Shown here: in pieces, positions 34,506 through 43,312 of the stretch
How positions within the stretch are numbered: the first letter of the stretch is position 1
How the letters are laid out: each line of letters begins with the position of its first letter
From: Anaerotardibacter muris
GTDB lineage: Bacteria > Actinomycetota > Coriobacteriia > Coriobacteriales > Eggerthellaceae
Length of the DNA: 64,000 bases
Direction of reading: 5' to 3'
NCBI RefSeq assembly: GCF_943192915.1
Contig: NZ_CALPCD010000009.1
Span: 1 to 64,000, forward strand
The notes under the pieces: generated by a model
Told to the model about the DNA's origin: nothing
Seen by the model: the letters and a program-made list of their open reading frames with translations, nothing else
Database searches by the model: none
Made by a program: the position numbers and the translations under genes

Positions 34506-35186
34506 ATGCCTGATCTGTCTATCTATATCGTTGAGGATGACGTCACGCTGCGCGATGAGCTGGCGAACCTGCTCGAGCTCAACGGCTATAACATGCAGGT
34601 CTGCAACGACTTCGCCACGGCCGCGCAAACCGCCATAGAGGGCGACTTCGCCTGCGTGCTGCTCGACCTTACGCTTCCCGGCACCAACGGCCACTCCATC
34701 TGTCGCGAGATTCGCAAAGCAAGCGAAGTTCCTATCATCGTGCTCACTTCAGCAGGCGATGAATTTCACGAAGTCATGTCGCTTAACCTGGGCGCGAACG
34801 ACTTCGTGCTGAAACCCTACCGCCCAGCTGCGCTCTTAGCGCGCATGGCTGCGCTCATTCAGCGCAATGGCCAGCAACTTGCGCAAACCAGCACCATCGA
34901 GCACGAAGGGGTCACGGTTGACCTGAACGCATGCACCGTGGCCTACCAGGGCAAAGAAGCCCAGCTCACCCGCAACGAACAGCGCATCCTCACGCTGCTG
35001 ATGCGCAACGCCGGTGCCATCGTGTCGCGCCAAGAGATCATGTGCGACCTGTGGGAATCGGATGCATTCATCGACGACAACACGCTTACCGTGAACATCA
35101 ATCGCCTGCGCAAAACGCTCGCGCAGATCGGCGTGCCTGAAGACTATTTGCAAACACGTCGCTCGCTGGGATACGTGATCGAGTGA
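34506..35186 (+). CDS. Response regulator, OmpR/BceR-like
   Basis: 226 residues from ATG 34506. The receiver domain has IYIVEDDVTLRDEL near residue 5, phospho-acceptor Asp in CVLLDLTLPGTNG near residue 57, and KPYRP near residue 103. The winged-helix output domain has LTRNEQRILTLLMRNAGAIVSRQEI and the DNA-contacting INRLRKTL. Its stop overlaps the kinase start (TGATG), so it is coupled to that kinase. In the BceRS systems known from Firmicutes the regulator turns on the adjacent ABC transporter when cell-wall-active peptides are present. The 240 bases upstream, after the 23-bp repeats, show no clear site to me. Confidence 0.93.
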   Translation: MPDLSIYIVEDDVTLRDELANLLELNGYNMQVCNDFATAAQTAIEGDFACVLLDLTLPGTNGHSICREIRKASEVPIIVLTSAGDEFHEVMSLNLGANDFVLKPYRPAALLARMAALIQRNGQQLAQTSTIEHEGVTVDLNACTVAYQGKEAQLTRNEQRILTLLMRNAGAIVSRQEIMCDLWESDAFIDDNTLTVNINRLRKTLAQIGVPEDYLQTRRSLGYVIE

Positions 35187-36310
35187 TGCAAGACACCCCG
35201 CGCTATTCGTTCGGCACATTCCTAAAGGACCGGGCGCTCTTCCTGGCGGCCGTCGTGTTGCTGCTCGCATTCCTGACCGTGGTGCTTTCGGTGCTCACGG
35301 TATCGCTTGGCGGTATCATTGTTGTAGACCTGGTGGTGGCAGTAGGTGCGTTCGTCTATCTGGCCTTGGAATACGCGCGCGACGCATCGTTTTGGCGTAC
35401 GTTTTCAGAATCGGCCGATGGGCTCGAAAAGAGCGCATACTTCATCGACCTGGTGGAAGACCCGCGCAGCCTGCAAAGCAAGATCGCCTATCAAATGACG
35501 GTCGCTATTGCGAACGCCGATGCCGCAGAGCTTTCCGCGCTCCGTGAAACGCTGCGCGCGAATTCTGAATATATCGAGCTGTGGGTGCATGAAGCGAAGA
35601 CCCCGCTGGCTGCTGCGAAGCTCGTTACCAAGCGCATGCAGGGCCAAGACGCCCTGGTGCTGCGTCGTGAACTCGAACGCATGGGCGACCTGGTGGAACA
35701 GGCGCTCTTTTCCGCGCGTATGGAAACGCTCGATCGTGACTACCTCATCCGTGATGTGAACCTGGCCGACATCGCCAAGGAAGCGTGCAAGTCTCACATG
35801 CACTACCTCACCTCGCTCGACATCGCGCTCGACTTCCGCATTGACCCCGACCTGAAGGTGTTCGCCGACAAGATATGGCTCGAATTCATCATCACGCAGA
35901 TCGTCATCAACGCGGCGAAATACGACGCGAAGACCATCACGTTCACCGCCACACCGCCCGCACAAGAATCGTCGCAAGCCTCCACCGTGCTCGAGATCCG
36001 CGACAACGGCTGCGGCATTCCTGCCAGCGATGTTCCGCGCGTGTTCGACCGTGGCTTCACAGGTGAGGTCGGCCGCGCGCACGGTTCGGCAACAGGTATG
36101 GGGCTCTATCTGGTGGCGCGCATGTGTACGAGCATGGGACTTTCTCTTATGATAGCCAGCGAAGAAGGTGTGGGTACGCGCGTGCAGATCGGCTTCCCGC
36201 ACGACCGTCGTCGCATGCGCCTAGCCGAAAACAGCGATTCCATCCCGCGCCAAAACCAGCATTCTACCTCGCAAAACGATCCAGCAATACCCAATCTTAC
36301 AAATGCGTAA
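35186..36310 (+). CDS. Intramembrane-sensing histidine kinase, BceS-like
   Basis: 374 residues from ATG 35186. Two N-terminal membrane helices (about residues 17-63) are joined by only a few outside residues, the mark of intramembrane-sensing kinases. The phospho-acceptor is His in YIELWVHEAKTPLAAAKL near residue 135, the BceS-type H-box. The ATPase domain shows INAAKYD (N-box), EIRDNGCGIPASDVPRVFDRGFTG and GMGLYLVARMC. The last 30 residues are a polar tail. Such kinases do not bind the drug themselves but read the state of the partner ABC transporter, encoded next in this cluster. Confidence 0.93.
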   Translation: MQDTPRYSFGTFLKDRALFLAAVVLLLAFLTVVLSVLTVSLGGIIVVDLVVAVGAFVYLALEYARDASFWRTFSESADGLEKSAYFIDLVEDPRSLQSKIAYQMTVAIANADAAELSALRETLRANSEYIELWVHEAKTPLAAAKLVTKRMQGQDALVLRRELERMGDLVEQALFSARMETLDRDYLIRDVNLADIAKEACKSHMHYLTSLDIALDFRIDPDLKVFADKIWLEFIITQIVINAAKYDAKTITFTATPPAQESSQASTVLEIRDNGCGIPASDVPRVFDRGFTGEVGRAHGSATGMGLYLVARMCTSMGLSLMIASEEGVGTRVQIGFPHDRRRMRLAENSDSIPRQNQHSTSQNDPAIPNLTNA

Positions 36311-36396
36311 GCGCACTGTAAGTTAAATCGATGGCAGCCTTCATCACAAGAGCGCAAGATAGCAGTATTGGCTCACTATCGATGAAAGGAACCATC

Positions 36397-36522
36397 ATGA
36401 AAGCACTCGGCATTCTGAAAGGAGCGTGCACGGTCGTGGGTGCGGCAACGCTTGCCACCTCGGCACTCATGGTCGCGCTTCACACGTTCACCTCGCTCGA
36501 ATTGCCCCGTATAGAAAGGTAG
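36397..36522 (+). CDS. 41-residue single-helix membrane peptide in Bce cluster
   Basis: ATG 36397 is preceded by AAAGGAACC. The peptide is MKALGILKGACTVVGAATLA, then TSALMVALHTFTSLELPRIER: a short basic start, one membrane helix and a short polar end. It ends 4 bases before the ABC ATPase gene. It might help assemble or tune the transporter, but it belongs to no family I know. The RBS, spacing and hydrophobic pattern support a real gene. Confidence 0.65.
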   Translation: MKALGILKGACTVVGAATLATSALMVALHTFTSLELPRIER

Positions 36523-36526
36523 CGTC

Positions 36527-37345
36527 ATGGCTGAAACATTCGCAATCCCACCCCAACAGGCCGGCGTTGCCTCGGCGAATTCCGCACTGCTCAGCGTGGA
36601 GCATGTCGAAAAGGTCTTCGGCGGACGCGGCAACCTTACCCATGCGCTCGATGGCGTGAGCCTGAACATCGCGCAGGGCGAATTCATCGCCATCATGGGT
36701 CCGTCGGGCTCGGGCAAGACCACGCTGCTGAACTGCATCTCCACCATCGATCGCCCTTCGAACGGACGCATCTTGGTGAAGGGTCAGGACATCACGAAGC
36801 TGTCGAATCGTTCGCTGGCGAAGTTTCGTCGCGAGGAACTGGGCTTCATCTTCCAGGACTCGAACCTGCTCGACACGCTGACTGGCTTCGAGAATATCGC
36901 GCTCGCGCTTACCATCAAGGGTGAACGCGCGTCGCAAATTCCCGAGCGCGTGAAAGAGATCGCGCATAAACTCGGCGTTGAACAGTCGATGAACAAATAT
37001 CCCAGCCAGATGTCGGGTGGCCAGCGTCAGCGCGTGGCTGCGGCGCGCGCTATCGTGTGCGATCCATCGCTGATCTTGGCCGACGAACCAACGGGCGCGC
37101 TCGATTCTCATAACGCCACGGTCATGCTCGAAACGCTCGAAGGCATGAACCAGAACATGGGCGCGACGATCCTCATGGTCACGCACGATGCGTATGCCGC
37201 ATCGTTCACTAGCCGCGTGCTGTTCCTTTCCGACGGCCGCATCTTCAACGAGGTGCATCGCGGCACGCTTTCCCGTGAGGAATACTTCACGCGCATCATG
37301 GAGGTCGTCACCTTCCTGGGAGGGGAGGCGCGCCATGCTGGGTAA
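36527..37345 (+). CDS. ABC transporter ATP-binding protein, BceA-like
   Basis: 272 residues. Walker A is GPSGSGKTTLLNCI near residue 65, Q-loop FIFQDSNLLDTLTGFENIAL, signature MSGGQRQRVAAARAI near residue 165, Walker B LILADEPTGALDSH near residue 184, and the H-loop VTHDAYAASF. The peptide-detoxification (MacB/BceA) subfamily is indicated by the partner permease and the cognate kinase. It overlaps the permease start by 11 bases. The N-terminal 20 residues are an extra tail. Confidence 0.94.
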   Translation: MAETFAIPPQQAGVASANSALLSVEHVEKVFGGRGNLTHALDGVSLNIAQGEFIAIMGPSGSGKTTLLNCISTIDRPSNGRILVKGQDITKLSNRSLAKFRREELGFIFQDSNLLDTLTGFENIALALTIKGERASQIPERVKEIAHKLGVEQSMNKYPSQMSGGQRQRVAAARAIVCDPSLILADEPTGALDSHNATVMLETLEGMNQNMGATILMVTHDAYAASFTSRVLFLSDGRIFNEVHRGTLSREEYFTRIMEVVTFLGGEARHAG

Positions 37346-39383
37346 ACTCGCACTGCGCAACATACGCCGTTCGGTGCGCGATTACGCGATCTATTTCGTT
37401 ACATTGCTGATCGCCATTACGGTGTTCTATGCGTTCAATTCTGTGTCTGACCAGCAGGTCATGCACGACATCACCGAATCGAACCGTGCGAATATCGTCG
37501 AATTCACCGGTTACATGATGGGCGTGTTCTCGACCGTGGTCGCGCTGGTCCTAGGCTTTTTGGTGATCTATGCGAACTCGCTGCTCATTCGCCGTCGCAA
37601 GCGTGAATTCGGCATGTATTTCACGCTGGGTATGAAGGCTGGGCAAGTATCGCGCATCATCTTGTATGAAACGGTGCTGGTTGGCTTCGTGTCGCTGGTG
37701 CTGGGTCTTGGTCTGGGCATTCTGGTCTCGCAGTTGCTCTCATTCGTGACCGCGTGGCTCTTCGGCATTCCGATGCCCAACTATCAGTTCGAATTCTCGA
37801 TGAACGCTTTCATCATGACGTTGATATGCTTCCTGGCCATCTATGTGGTGGTAGCGCTGTTCAACGTGTTCTCGATCCGCCGCTGCAAGTTGATCGACTT
37901 GATCAATGCCGACGCGCGCAATCAGAAGGTGGCCATCCGCAATCCGTGGGTGTGCTTGTTCCTGTTCGCTGCATCTATTGCCATTCTGGCGGTTGCCTAT
38001 TGGCAGCTGGATGTGAATGGCATGGTGATGATGTTCGACGACCATTTCATGATCGCCACGGTGCTGATGTTAGTGGGAACGCTGCTGCTGTTCTTTTCGC
38101 TTTCGGGTTTCCTGATCGCCATCGTAACGCGCCTGCGCAGCTTCTACCTGCGCAAACTGCGTCCGTTCACCACGCGTCAGGTGGCATCCAAGGTGAATAC
38201 ATCGTTCGCTTCGATGTGGATCGTAAGCGTGCTGCTGTTCTTCGCCATCACCACGTTCGCAACGGGCATGGCGTTGTGCGAGGCATTCACGGGCAAGATT
38301 CAGGAAGCGAATCCATACGACGCAACACTCATTTCGTATCAGAGCTATTCAGATACTGAGACCGAAGAAGACGGTCGTGCAGCATTCGACATCCGCGACA
38401 CCGAGGAATACTTGCGCACGCACGTTCCTGACTGGGATGAGCTTGTTGCGGATTCGGGGCGTCTGGATTACTACATCCTGCCCGAGATGTACTTCGGAGA
38501 AGTGACAGCCGCCACCGGGGCGACCATCAACAGCAATGCGAGCGTTGAGTACGTCAATGTTGAAGTGGTCGGTCTTTCGCAGTTCAACAAGCAGTTGGAG
38601 ATGCAAGGCAAAGAGCCGGTCGAGCTGGGCGAAGATCAATATTTGGTTACGAATTCGATGGAAGTTTCGGAACCCGTTGCAAAAGCGATGGCGGAGCAAG
38701 GCTACCAACTTGAAACACCCGCTGGTAAGCTTACGCCGTTGCCCGAGGTGCTGAATGTTCAGCTGGGCGACTTCGACATCTTGAGCAACTCGGCTACGTG
38801 CGTGGTGCCCGACAGCGTGCTGCCAGAATTGGAGGCGCTGGATGCTCGTTCGAGTGCGTTCCTCAATGTGGTCTATCGTTCAGATGAGACCGAAGAGGTG
38901 TTCATGGATCGCATCATCGATTCGGAGCTTGCGGGTGTGACCAATGTGTTGACGCGCGCACAGATGGTCGGTCAGGCCATGGGCTTGCGTATGGTCATCA
39001 CGTACCTGGCGCTTTACATTGGTTTGGTGCTGCTGGTGGCAACTGCAGCGGTGTTGGCTATCCAGCTGCTCTCGCTCACCATCGACTCGCTTTCGCGCTA
39101 TCGCATGCTCTCGCGTCTTGGTTGCGATATGCGCATGCTGGGCCGCTCGCTGTTCGCGCAGGTGGTGCTGTATTTCATCTTCCCGTTGGCGGTGGCGGTT
39201 TGCCATTCGGCGTGGGCGATATGGGTCATTTCGCGGTCGTTATTCGAAGTGCTTGCGACCGACTTGCTCCCGTCGATCGCAATGTCAGCCGGCTTCGTGC
39301 TGCTGATCTACGGCGGCTATCTGCTCATCACCTACTTCGCCTCGCGCGCAACGGTGACCCAAGGCTTGAAGGAAACCGCTTAA
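37335..39383 (+). CDS. ABC transporter permease, BceB-like (FtsX domains)
   Basis: 682 residues from ATG 37335, inside the end of the ATPase gene. Ten membrane helices are expected: one first, then an FtsX domain (KREFGMYFTLGMKAGQVSRI near residue 90), and a second FtsX domain at the C-terminus (YRMLSRLGCDMRMLGRSLF). A large extracellular domain of about 220 residues (about 330-550) sits between helices 7 and 8, as in BceB, where it contacts the peptide antibiotic and the kinase. With the kinase, regulator and ATPase it makes a complete sensing and resistance module. It is followed by a dispersed repeat and a terminator. Confidence 0.93.
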   Translation: MLGKLALRNIRRSVRDYAIYFVTLLIAITVFYAFNSVSDQQVMHDITESNRANIVEFTGYMMGVFSTVVALVLGFLVIYANSLLIRRRKREFGMYFTLGMKAGQVSRIILYETVLVGFVSLVLGLGLGILVSQLLSFVTAWLFGIPMPNYQFEFSMNAFIMTLICFLAIYVVVALFNVFSIRRCKLIDLINADARNQKVAIRNPWVCLFLFAASIAILAVAYWQLDVNGMVMMFDDHFMIATVLMLVGTLLLFFSLSGFLIAIVTRLRSFYLRKLRPFTTRQVASKVNTSFASMWIVSVLLFFAITTFATGMALCEAFTGKIQEANPYDATLISYQSYSDTETEEDGRAAFDIRDTEEYLRTHVPDWDELVADSGRLDYYILPEMYFGEVTAATGATINSNASVEYVNVEVVGLSQFNKQLEMQGKEPVELGEDQYLVTNSMEVSEPVAKAMAEQGYQLETPAGKLTPLPEVLNVQLGDFDILSNSATCVVPDSVLPELEALDARSSAFLNVVYRSDETEEVFMDRIIDSELAGVTNVLTRAQMVGQAMGLRMVITYLALYIGLVLLVATAAVLAIQLLSLTIDSLSRYRMLSRLGCDMRMLGRSLFAQVVLYFIFPLAVAVCHSAWAIWVISRSLFEVLATDLLPSIAMSAGFVLLIYGGYLLITYFASRATVTQGLKETA

Positions 39384-39390
39384 AAAAAAG

Positions 39391-39438
39391 GGGGGGGGAC
39401 AGGTCCCAAAGTGTCCTGGACAGTTTGGGGACAGGCCA
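39391..39438. repeat. Dispersed repeat, partial copy
   Basis: GGGGGGACAGGTCCCAAAGTGTCCTGGACAGTTTGGGGACAGGCC-like sequence right after the permease stop. GGACAGGTCCCAAA pairs with TTTGGGGACAGG only in part, so it is a rearranged copy. Confidence 0.65.
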
Positions 39439-39443
39439 GATCA

Positions 39444-39485
39444 AAAAGCCCTCGCTCGGTTGGAGCTGAGGGCTTTTGTTTTGTT
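39444..39485. terminator. Terminator after Bce cluster
   Basis: AAAAGCCCTC/GAGGGCTTTT with an inner GCTC/GAGC stem, followed by GTTTTG. It can also work for the minus-strand symporter, because the minus side continues with Ts. Confidence 0.85.
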
Positions 39486-39519
39486 AGCTTGCTTGAGGCA
39501 GCGGGGTATTCTCTGGTAG

Positions 39520-39544
39520 CGGGACAGTTTTGTCCCCGTCCCTC
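39520..39544. repeat. Dispersed repeat, short fragment
   Basis: GGGACAGTTTTGTCCCCGTCCC: a short palindromic remnant between the Bce terminator and the symporter stop. Confidence 0.5.
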
Positions 39545-39556
39545 TTTAGGCTCTCT

Positions 39557-41014
39557 TTAGGCTTGCCAGTTCGGTCTATCAGCGTTGGAGTCGGTGCCTT
39601 CAGCATGCTCCTTCTCGAGCTTGCCTTCGATCTTACCCCACGACTTGCCAGCGGTCTTCGCGCATGCAGCCACGCCGCCGCCAAGCGCGATAAGGCCGAT
39701 AACGTTGGGCAGGACCATCAGCTGGTTGAACATGTCTGCCAGCTCCCAGACCAGGTCATTCGACAGCAGCGAGCCCATGAAGATGAACACCAGCGCGATG
39801 ATGGTGAACACCGGCACTGCCTTCTTGCCGAAGAGGTATTCCACGTTGATCTTCGCGAACAGATTCCAGCTGATGATGGTGGAGAACGCGAAGAACAGCA
39901 AGCAAACAGCCACGAACACATTGCCGCCTGTGGTGCCGAATACCGTGCCGAACGCGAGCTGCGCCATGTTGGTCTTGTCGATGCCTTCGTACATGCCCTG
40001 GGCCAATGCCCCATCACCTGTGTAAAGGATGCTGATAACCACCAGCGCGGTGATGGTAACAACAACGAATGTATCGACGAACACGCCGATGAGCGCTACC
40101 GTGCCCTGTTCATGCGGATTCTTCACGTTCGCCTGTGCGTGAGCGTGTGGGGTAGAGCCCATGCCAGCTTCGTTGGAGAACAAGCCGCGCTTGGCACCCT
40201 GGGCCAGCGCCGCGATGATGCCGAAGGTCACGCCGCCAACTTCAGCTTGTGGGTTGAAGGCGCACGAGAAGATGAGCGCGAACGCTTCACCTGTAGCTGG
40301 CAGGTTGCTGAACAGCACGATCAGGCCTGCTACCAAATAAACGATAGCCATGATCGGTACGATCTTCTCGGTGACCACGGCCAAGCGACCAACGCCGCCA
40401 AGGAACACGTAGCCAGCGATCAACACCACGCCCAGGCCCCAGACCCAAGCTGGGATGCCGAAGGCGGTCTCGCACGTAGAAGCGATGGAGTTCGACTGCA
40501 CCATGCAGCCCATGAAGCCCAGCGCCAAGATGATGGCCACCGCGAAGAAGCCAGCCAAGAAAGTACCGAACTTGCCGCGGAATGCGGTCTTGATGTAATA
40601 GACTGGACCGCCGTGTACGATGCCGTCGGGGTCGACCAAGCGTGTCTTCTGCGCCAGCACCGCCTCGGCGTAATTCGTAGCCATGCCCAAGAAGGCGATG
40701 AGCCACATCCAGAAGATGGCGCCAGGACCGCCGATAAGGATCGCGCCGCACGCACCCACGATGTTGCCCGTACCTACCTGAGCCGCAATAGCGGTGGTCA
40801 GCGCCTGGAACGAGCTCATGCCGCTCTTCTCTTTCTTGCCGAACAGTGAAAATCCGCCGAATACACGCTTCCAGCCTTCGCCAAAGCAGCGGATCTGTAC
40901 GAATCGCGTGCGAATGGTGAAGTAAAGACCTGCGCCAATGAGCAGGATGATCAACACGTAATTCGACAGGTACGAATTGATGGTCACAACAATGTCGAGC
41001 AATGCGTCTTCCAT
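39557..41014 (-). CDS. Alanine/glycine:cation symporter (AGCS family)
   Basis: 485 residues from ATG 41014, 9 bases after GGAG; an ATG three codons earlier is too close to that site. About 11 membrane helices. Family motifs: ALTTAIAAQVGTGNIVGACGAI near residue 70, FWMWLIAFLGMATNYAEAVLA near residue 100, GGPVYYI, and LFSNEAGMGSTPHAHA near residue 280. Members carry alanine, glycine or serine with sodium. The C-terminal 40 residues are polar. It stands alone, with a terminator shared with the Bce cluster. Confidence 0.92.
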   Translation of the reverse strand: MEDALLDIVVTINSYLSNYVLIILLIGAGLYFTIRTRFVQIRCFGEGWKRVFGGFSLFGKKEKSGMSSFQALTTAIAAQVGTGNIVGACGAILIGGPGAIFWMWLIAFLGMATNYAEAVLAQKTRLVDPDGIVHGGPVYYIKTAFRGKFGTFLAGFFAVAIILALGFMGCMVQSNSIASTCETAFGIPAWVWGLGVVLIAGYVFLGGVGRLAVVTEKIVPIMAIVYLVAGLIVLFSNLPATGEAFALIFSCAFNPQAEVGGVTFGIIAALAQGAKRGLFSNEAGMGSTPHAHAQANVKNPHEQGTVALIGVFVDTFVVVTITALVVISILYTGDGALAQGMYEGIDKTNMAQLAFGTVFGTTGGNVFVAVCLLFFAFSTIISWNLFAKINVEYLFGKKAVPVFTIIALVFIFMGSLLSNDLVWELADMFNQLMVLPNVIGLIALGGGVAACAKTAGKSWGKIEGKLEKEHAEGTDSNADRPNWQA

Positions 41015-41159
41015 GGATAACATCTCCGTGTGCGGCTGCCAGGGGAGGGCGTCGCGTGTTCCGTATTTGTACAACAGACGCTATTTTAGTGAACTTGAGG
41101 CGTGTGCCGCGGAAGTTTAGGTACTTTGCTCAAATAAAGTGCTCGGCGGATTAAGCAGA

Positions 41160-42449
41160 CTATGTTGTTTGGGGGTTGTCTTGCTTGAACACTTCGCGGT
41201 CGAGCGTTTTGGTAGCACTGGCCATGCACATGGTAACCACGGCGTCACCCGTTACGTTCACCGCAGTTCTGCCCATATCCAGGATGCGGTCCACGCCCAT
41301 GATCATTGCGATACCTTCGGCAGGCAGACCCACTGATTCGAACACCATCGCAAGCATGATGGTTCCTACACCAGGCACGCCCGCAGTTCCGATCGACGCG
41401 GTCACTGCGGTTATCACCACGGTCATCAGCGCTGCAACCGAAAGGTCGATACCGAACGCTTGAGCCACGAAGATGACGGCCACGCCTTGCATGATGGCAG
41501 TGCCATCCATGTTGATGGTGGCGCCCAGCGGGATGGTGAACGATGCAACCTTTTCGTCAACGCCACATTTGCGCTCAAGGGTCTCCATGTTCAGAGGGAT
41601 GGTAGCGTTCGATGAACTGGTGGAGAATGCAAACAGCATCACAGGCAGGATCTTCTTCAAAAAGCGCAACGGATTGAGCCTGGTGAACAGCACGAACAAG
41701 AGCATGTATACCACCAAAAGCTGCAGGAATAGTCCGCCATAAACGGTCAGGATGAATTTCGCCATGGGCAGCATGCCCGAGAAGCCAAGGTTGGCGAACG
41801 TGCGCGTGATCAGGCAGAAGATGCCGATCGGCGCCACCTTCAGTACAAGGTTGATCATGCGCATCATCACTGCATTGAACTGCGTGAAGAAGCGGCTCAC
41901 CGTTTCCACCTTGCGGCCCATCGCACCGAGCACGAAGCCAAGGATGAGCGCGAAGAAGATGATCTGCAACATGATCCCATCGTTCATGGCTGCGATGATG
42001 TTGGTGGGGATGATGTTGATGAGCGTGTCAGCCATGGTCTGGTCGGTAGTGGAAGTGGACACATTGCCCATCACCACGGCAGAAAGATCAAGCCCAACAC
42101 CAGGCTGCACCACCTGGGCCAGACCAAGCGCGATGAGTACTGCAAGTGCGGTAGTGCACAGGTACATGAGGATGGTGCCGATTCCCACTTTGCCCAGCAG
42201 TTTCGGGTCCGACATGGAAGCCGCGCCGCAAACGATCGAGCAGAATACCAGCGGTATGACGAGCATCTGCATCAGGCGGATGAACCATTGCCCTAGCACG
42301 TAGAACACACCTTCGGTCACATAGGCGTCGAACGTGGAACCTTCAGGCGCAACGAACGAAAGCACAAGACCGACCACCACGCCTGCGATGAGCGAGATCA
42401 AGATCCACGTGGTCAGCGAGATTTTCTTGTGGGTACGTTTTTCGTCCAT
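41160..42449 (-). CDS. Dicarboxylate/amino acid:cation symporter (DAACS family)
   Basis: 429 residues. The glutamate-transporter fold is shown by the serine-rich hairpin FSTSSSNATIPL near residue 275, the sodium/substrate helix TINMDGTAIMQG near residue 310, the second hairpin TASIGTAGVPGVG near residue 350, and DMGRTAVNVTGDAVV near residue 394. The likely cargo is glutamate, aspartate or a C4 dicarboxylate. RBS AAGGGT precedes ATG 42449. The upstream gap holds a dispersed repeat and an 8-bp tandem repeat that could affect its expression. Confidence 0.93.
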   Translation of the reverse strand: MDEKRTHKKISLTTWILISLIAGVVVGLVLSFVAPEGSTFDAYVTEGVFYVLGQWFIRLMQMLVIPLVFCSIVCGAASMSDPKLLGKVGIGTILMYLCTTALAVLIALGLAQVVQPGVGLDLSAVVMGNVSTSTTDQTMADTLINIIPTNIIAAMNDGIMLQIIFFALILGFVLGAMGRKVETVSRFFTQFNAVMMRMINLVLKVAPIGIFCLITRTFANLGFSGMLPMAKFILTVYGGLFLQLLVVYMLLFVLFTRLNPLRFLKKILPVMLFAFSTSSSNATIPLNMETLERKCGVDEKVASFTIPLGATINMDGTAIMQGVAVIFVAQAFGIDLSVAALMTVVITAVTASIGTAGVPGVGTIMLAMVFESVGLPAEGIAMIMGVDRILDMGRTAVNVTGDAVVTMCMASATKTLDREVFKQDNPQTT

Positions 42450-42471
42450 ACCCTTAGTATATTGGTTTTCT

Positions 42472-42526
42472 GGGGACGGAGGCGAAACTGTCCCGGCCGC
42501 TTTATTCGCTTTGGGGACGGACCCTC
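42472..42526. repeat. Dispersed repeat, short variant (type B)
   Basis: GGGGACGGAGGCGAAACTGTCCCGG ... GGGGACGGACC, matching 8451-8494. It sits just upstream of the DAACS start. Confidence 0.75.
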
Positions 42527-42562
42527 AGGTGCGTATTCGCGCAGGGCGCCCCAGCATGCCCT

Positions 42563-42594
42563 GGTGGCCAGGTGGCTAGGTGGCTAGGTGGCTA
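42563..42594. repeat. Four tandem copies of an 8-bp repeat
   Basis: GGTGGCCA followed by three exact GGTGGCTA units, without spacers. It lies about 115 bases upstream of the DAACS gene (minus strand) and downstream of the Rrf2 gene. Short tandem arrays of this kind can change copy number. Confidence 0.9.
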
Positions 42595-42686
42595 GGACAC
42601 GTTCGTTCTTACCATCGTTGGAGGTTGCGGTTGGGGACTGGAGTGGGCTGATGGGAATGGATCAGGAGCGTGTTTTTGCCTACGGA

Positions 42687-43118
42687 TCAGATCACGTAGT
42701 CGTTGCCAGCAAGGTCGGGAATGGCCAGTTCAGCGATGGTCCTCGAGTCAAGGTAATGATCGACTGCTTGTTCGAGACCGCTCCAAAATCGAGCGGTGCG
42801 GCAGCTTGAGAGGCGGTCGCAAAATTCACCGTCCGCTTCGCAACAAGGGGCTGAGGCAACTTCACCTTCAACGGCGCGGATCACGTCTCCTGCTGTGATC
42901 TCGCTTGCGGGCTTGGCCAGCTGGTAGCCGCCATTCTTGCCGCGAACGCTCGTGAGCACACCTGCCAAGACCAGCGGTTTTACGATGGCTTCGAGATACT
43001 TGTCTGAAATGCCCTGTCGCTGCGCAACCGAACGCAGTGAAACGCGACCCGCAAGTGAATTTTCTGCGATATCGACTACCGCTCGAAGCGCATAGCGACC
43101 TTTTGTTGAGACGAGCAC
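42687..43118 (-). CDS. Rrf2 family transcriptional regulator
   Basis: 143 residues from GTG 43118 after AAGGAGAG. The winged-helix motif is STKGRYALRAVVDIAENS at the start, with SVAQRQGISDKYLEAIVKPL near residue 30 and SVRGKNGGYQLAKPASEIT near residue 57. Cysteines CCEADGEFC and SSC near residues 92-105 lie where IscR and NsrR bind an iron-sulfur cluster; CymR, by contrast, lacks a cluster. It is divergent from the amidotransferase and near cysK, so control of cysteine supply or of iron-sulfur status is plausible. A candidate self-regulating site lies at 43130-43152. Confidence 0.9.
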   Translation of the reverse strand: MLVSTKGRYALRAVVDIAENSLAGRVSLRSVAQRQGISDKYLEAIVKPLVLAGVLTSVRGKNGGYQLAKPASEITAGDVIRAVEGEVASAPCCEADGEFCDRLSSCRTARFWSGLEQAVDHYLDSRTIAELAIPDLAGNDYVI

Positions 43119-43129
43119 GTGCTCTCCTT

Positions 43130-43152
43130 ATTCCCTCTAAATTGGTAGGATT
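43130..43152. promoter_or_regulatory. Candidate Rrf2 operator upstream of its own gene
   Basis: ATTCC and GGATT half-sites are separated by 13 bases. A similar arrangement, TAACC-N13-GGAAT, lies in front of cysK at 44358-44380. The sites resemble CymR boxes as I remember them. The link to the Rrf2 protein is inferred. Confidence 0.45.
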
Positions 43153-43312
43153 ATTGTAATACAGCTTTCTGCAGGACAAAGCAGCGTGGGGGCTGAAGGC
43201 TGAAACTCTATTTCATTTCCACGGCCTGCTGGCCCCCTCATGACAAAAGCGTCTGCGCGCTATAATCGCATCATGCCCTGTAGAGCTTCAGTGACAACGC
43301 CCGAGGAAGAAG

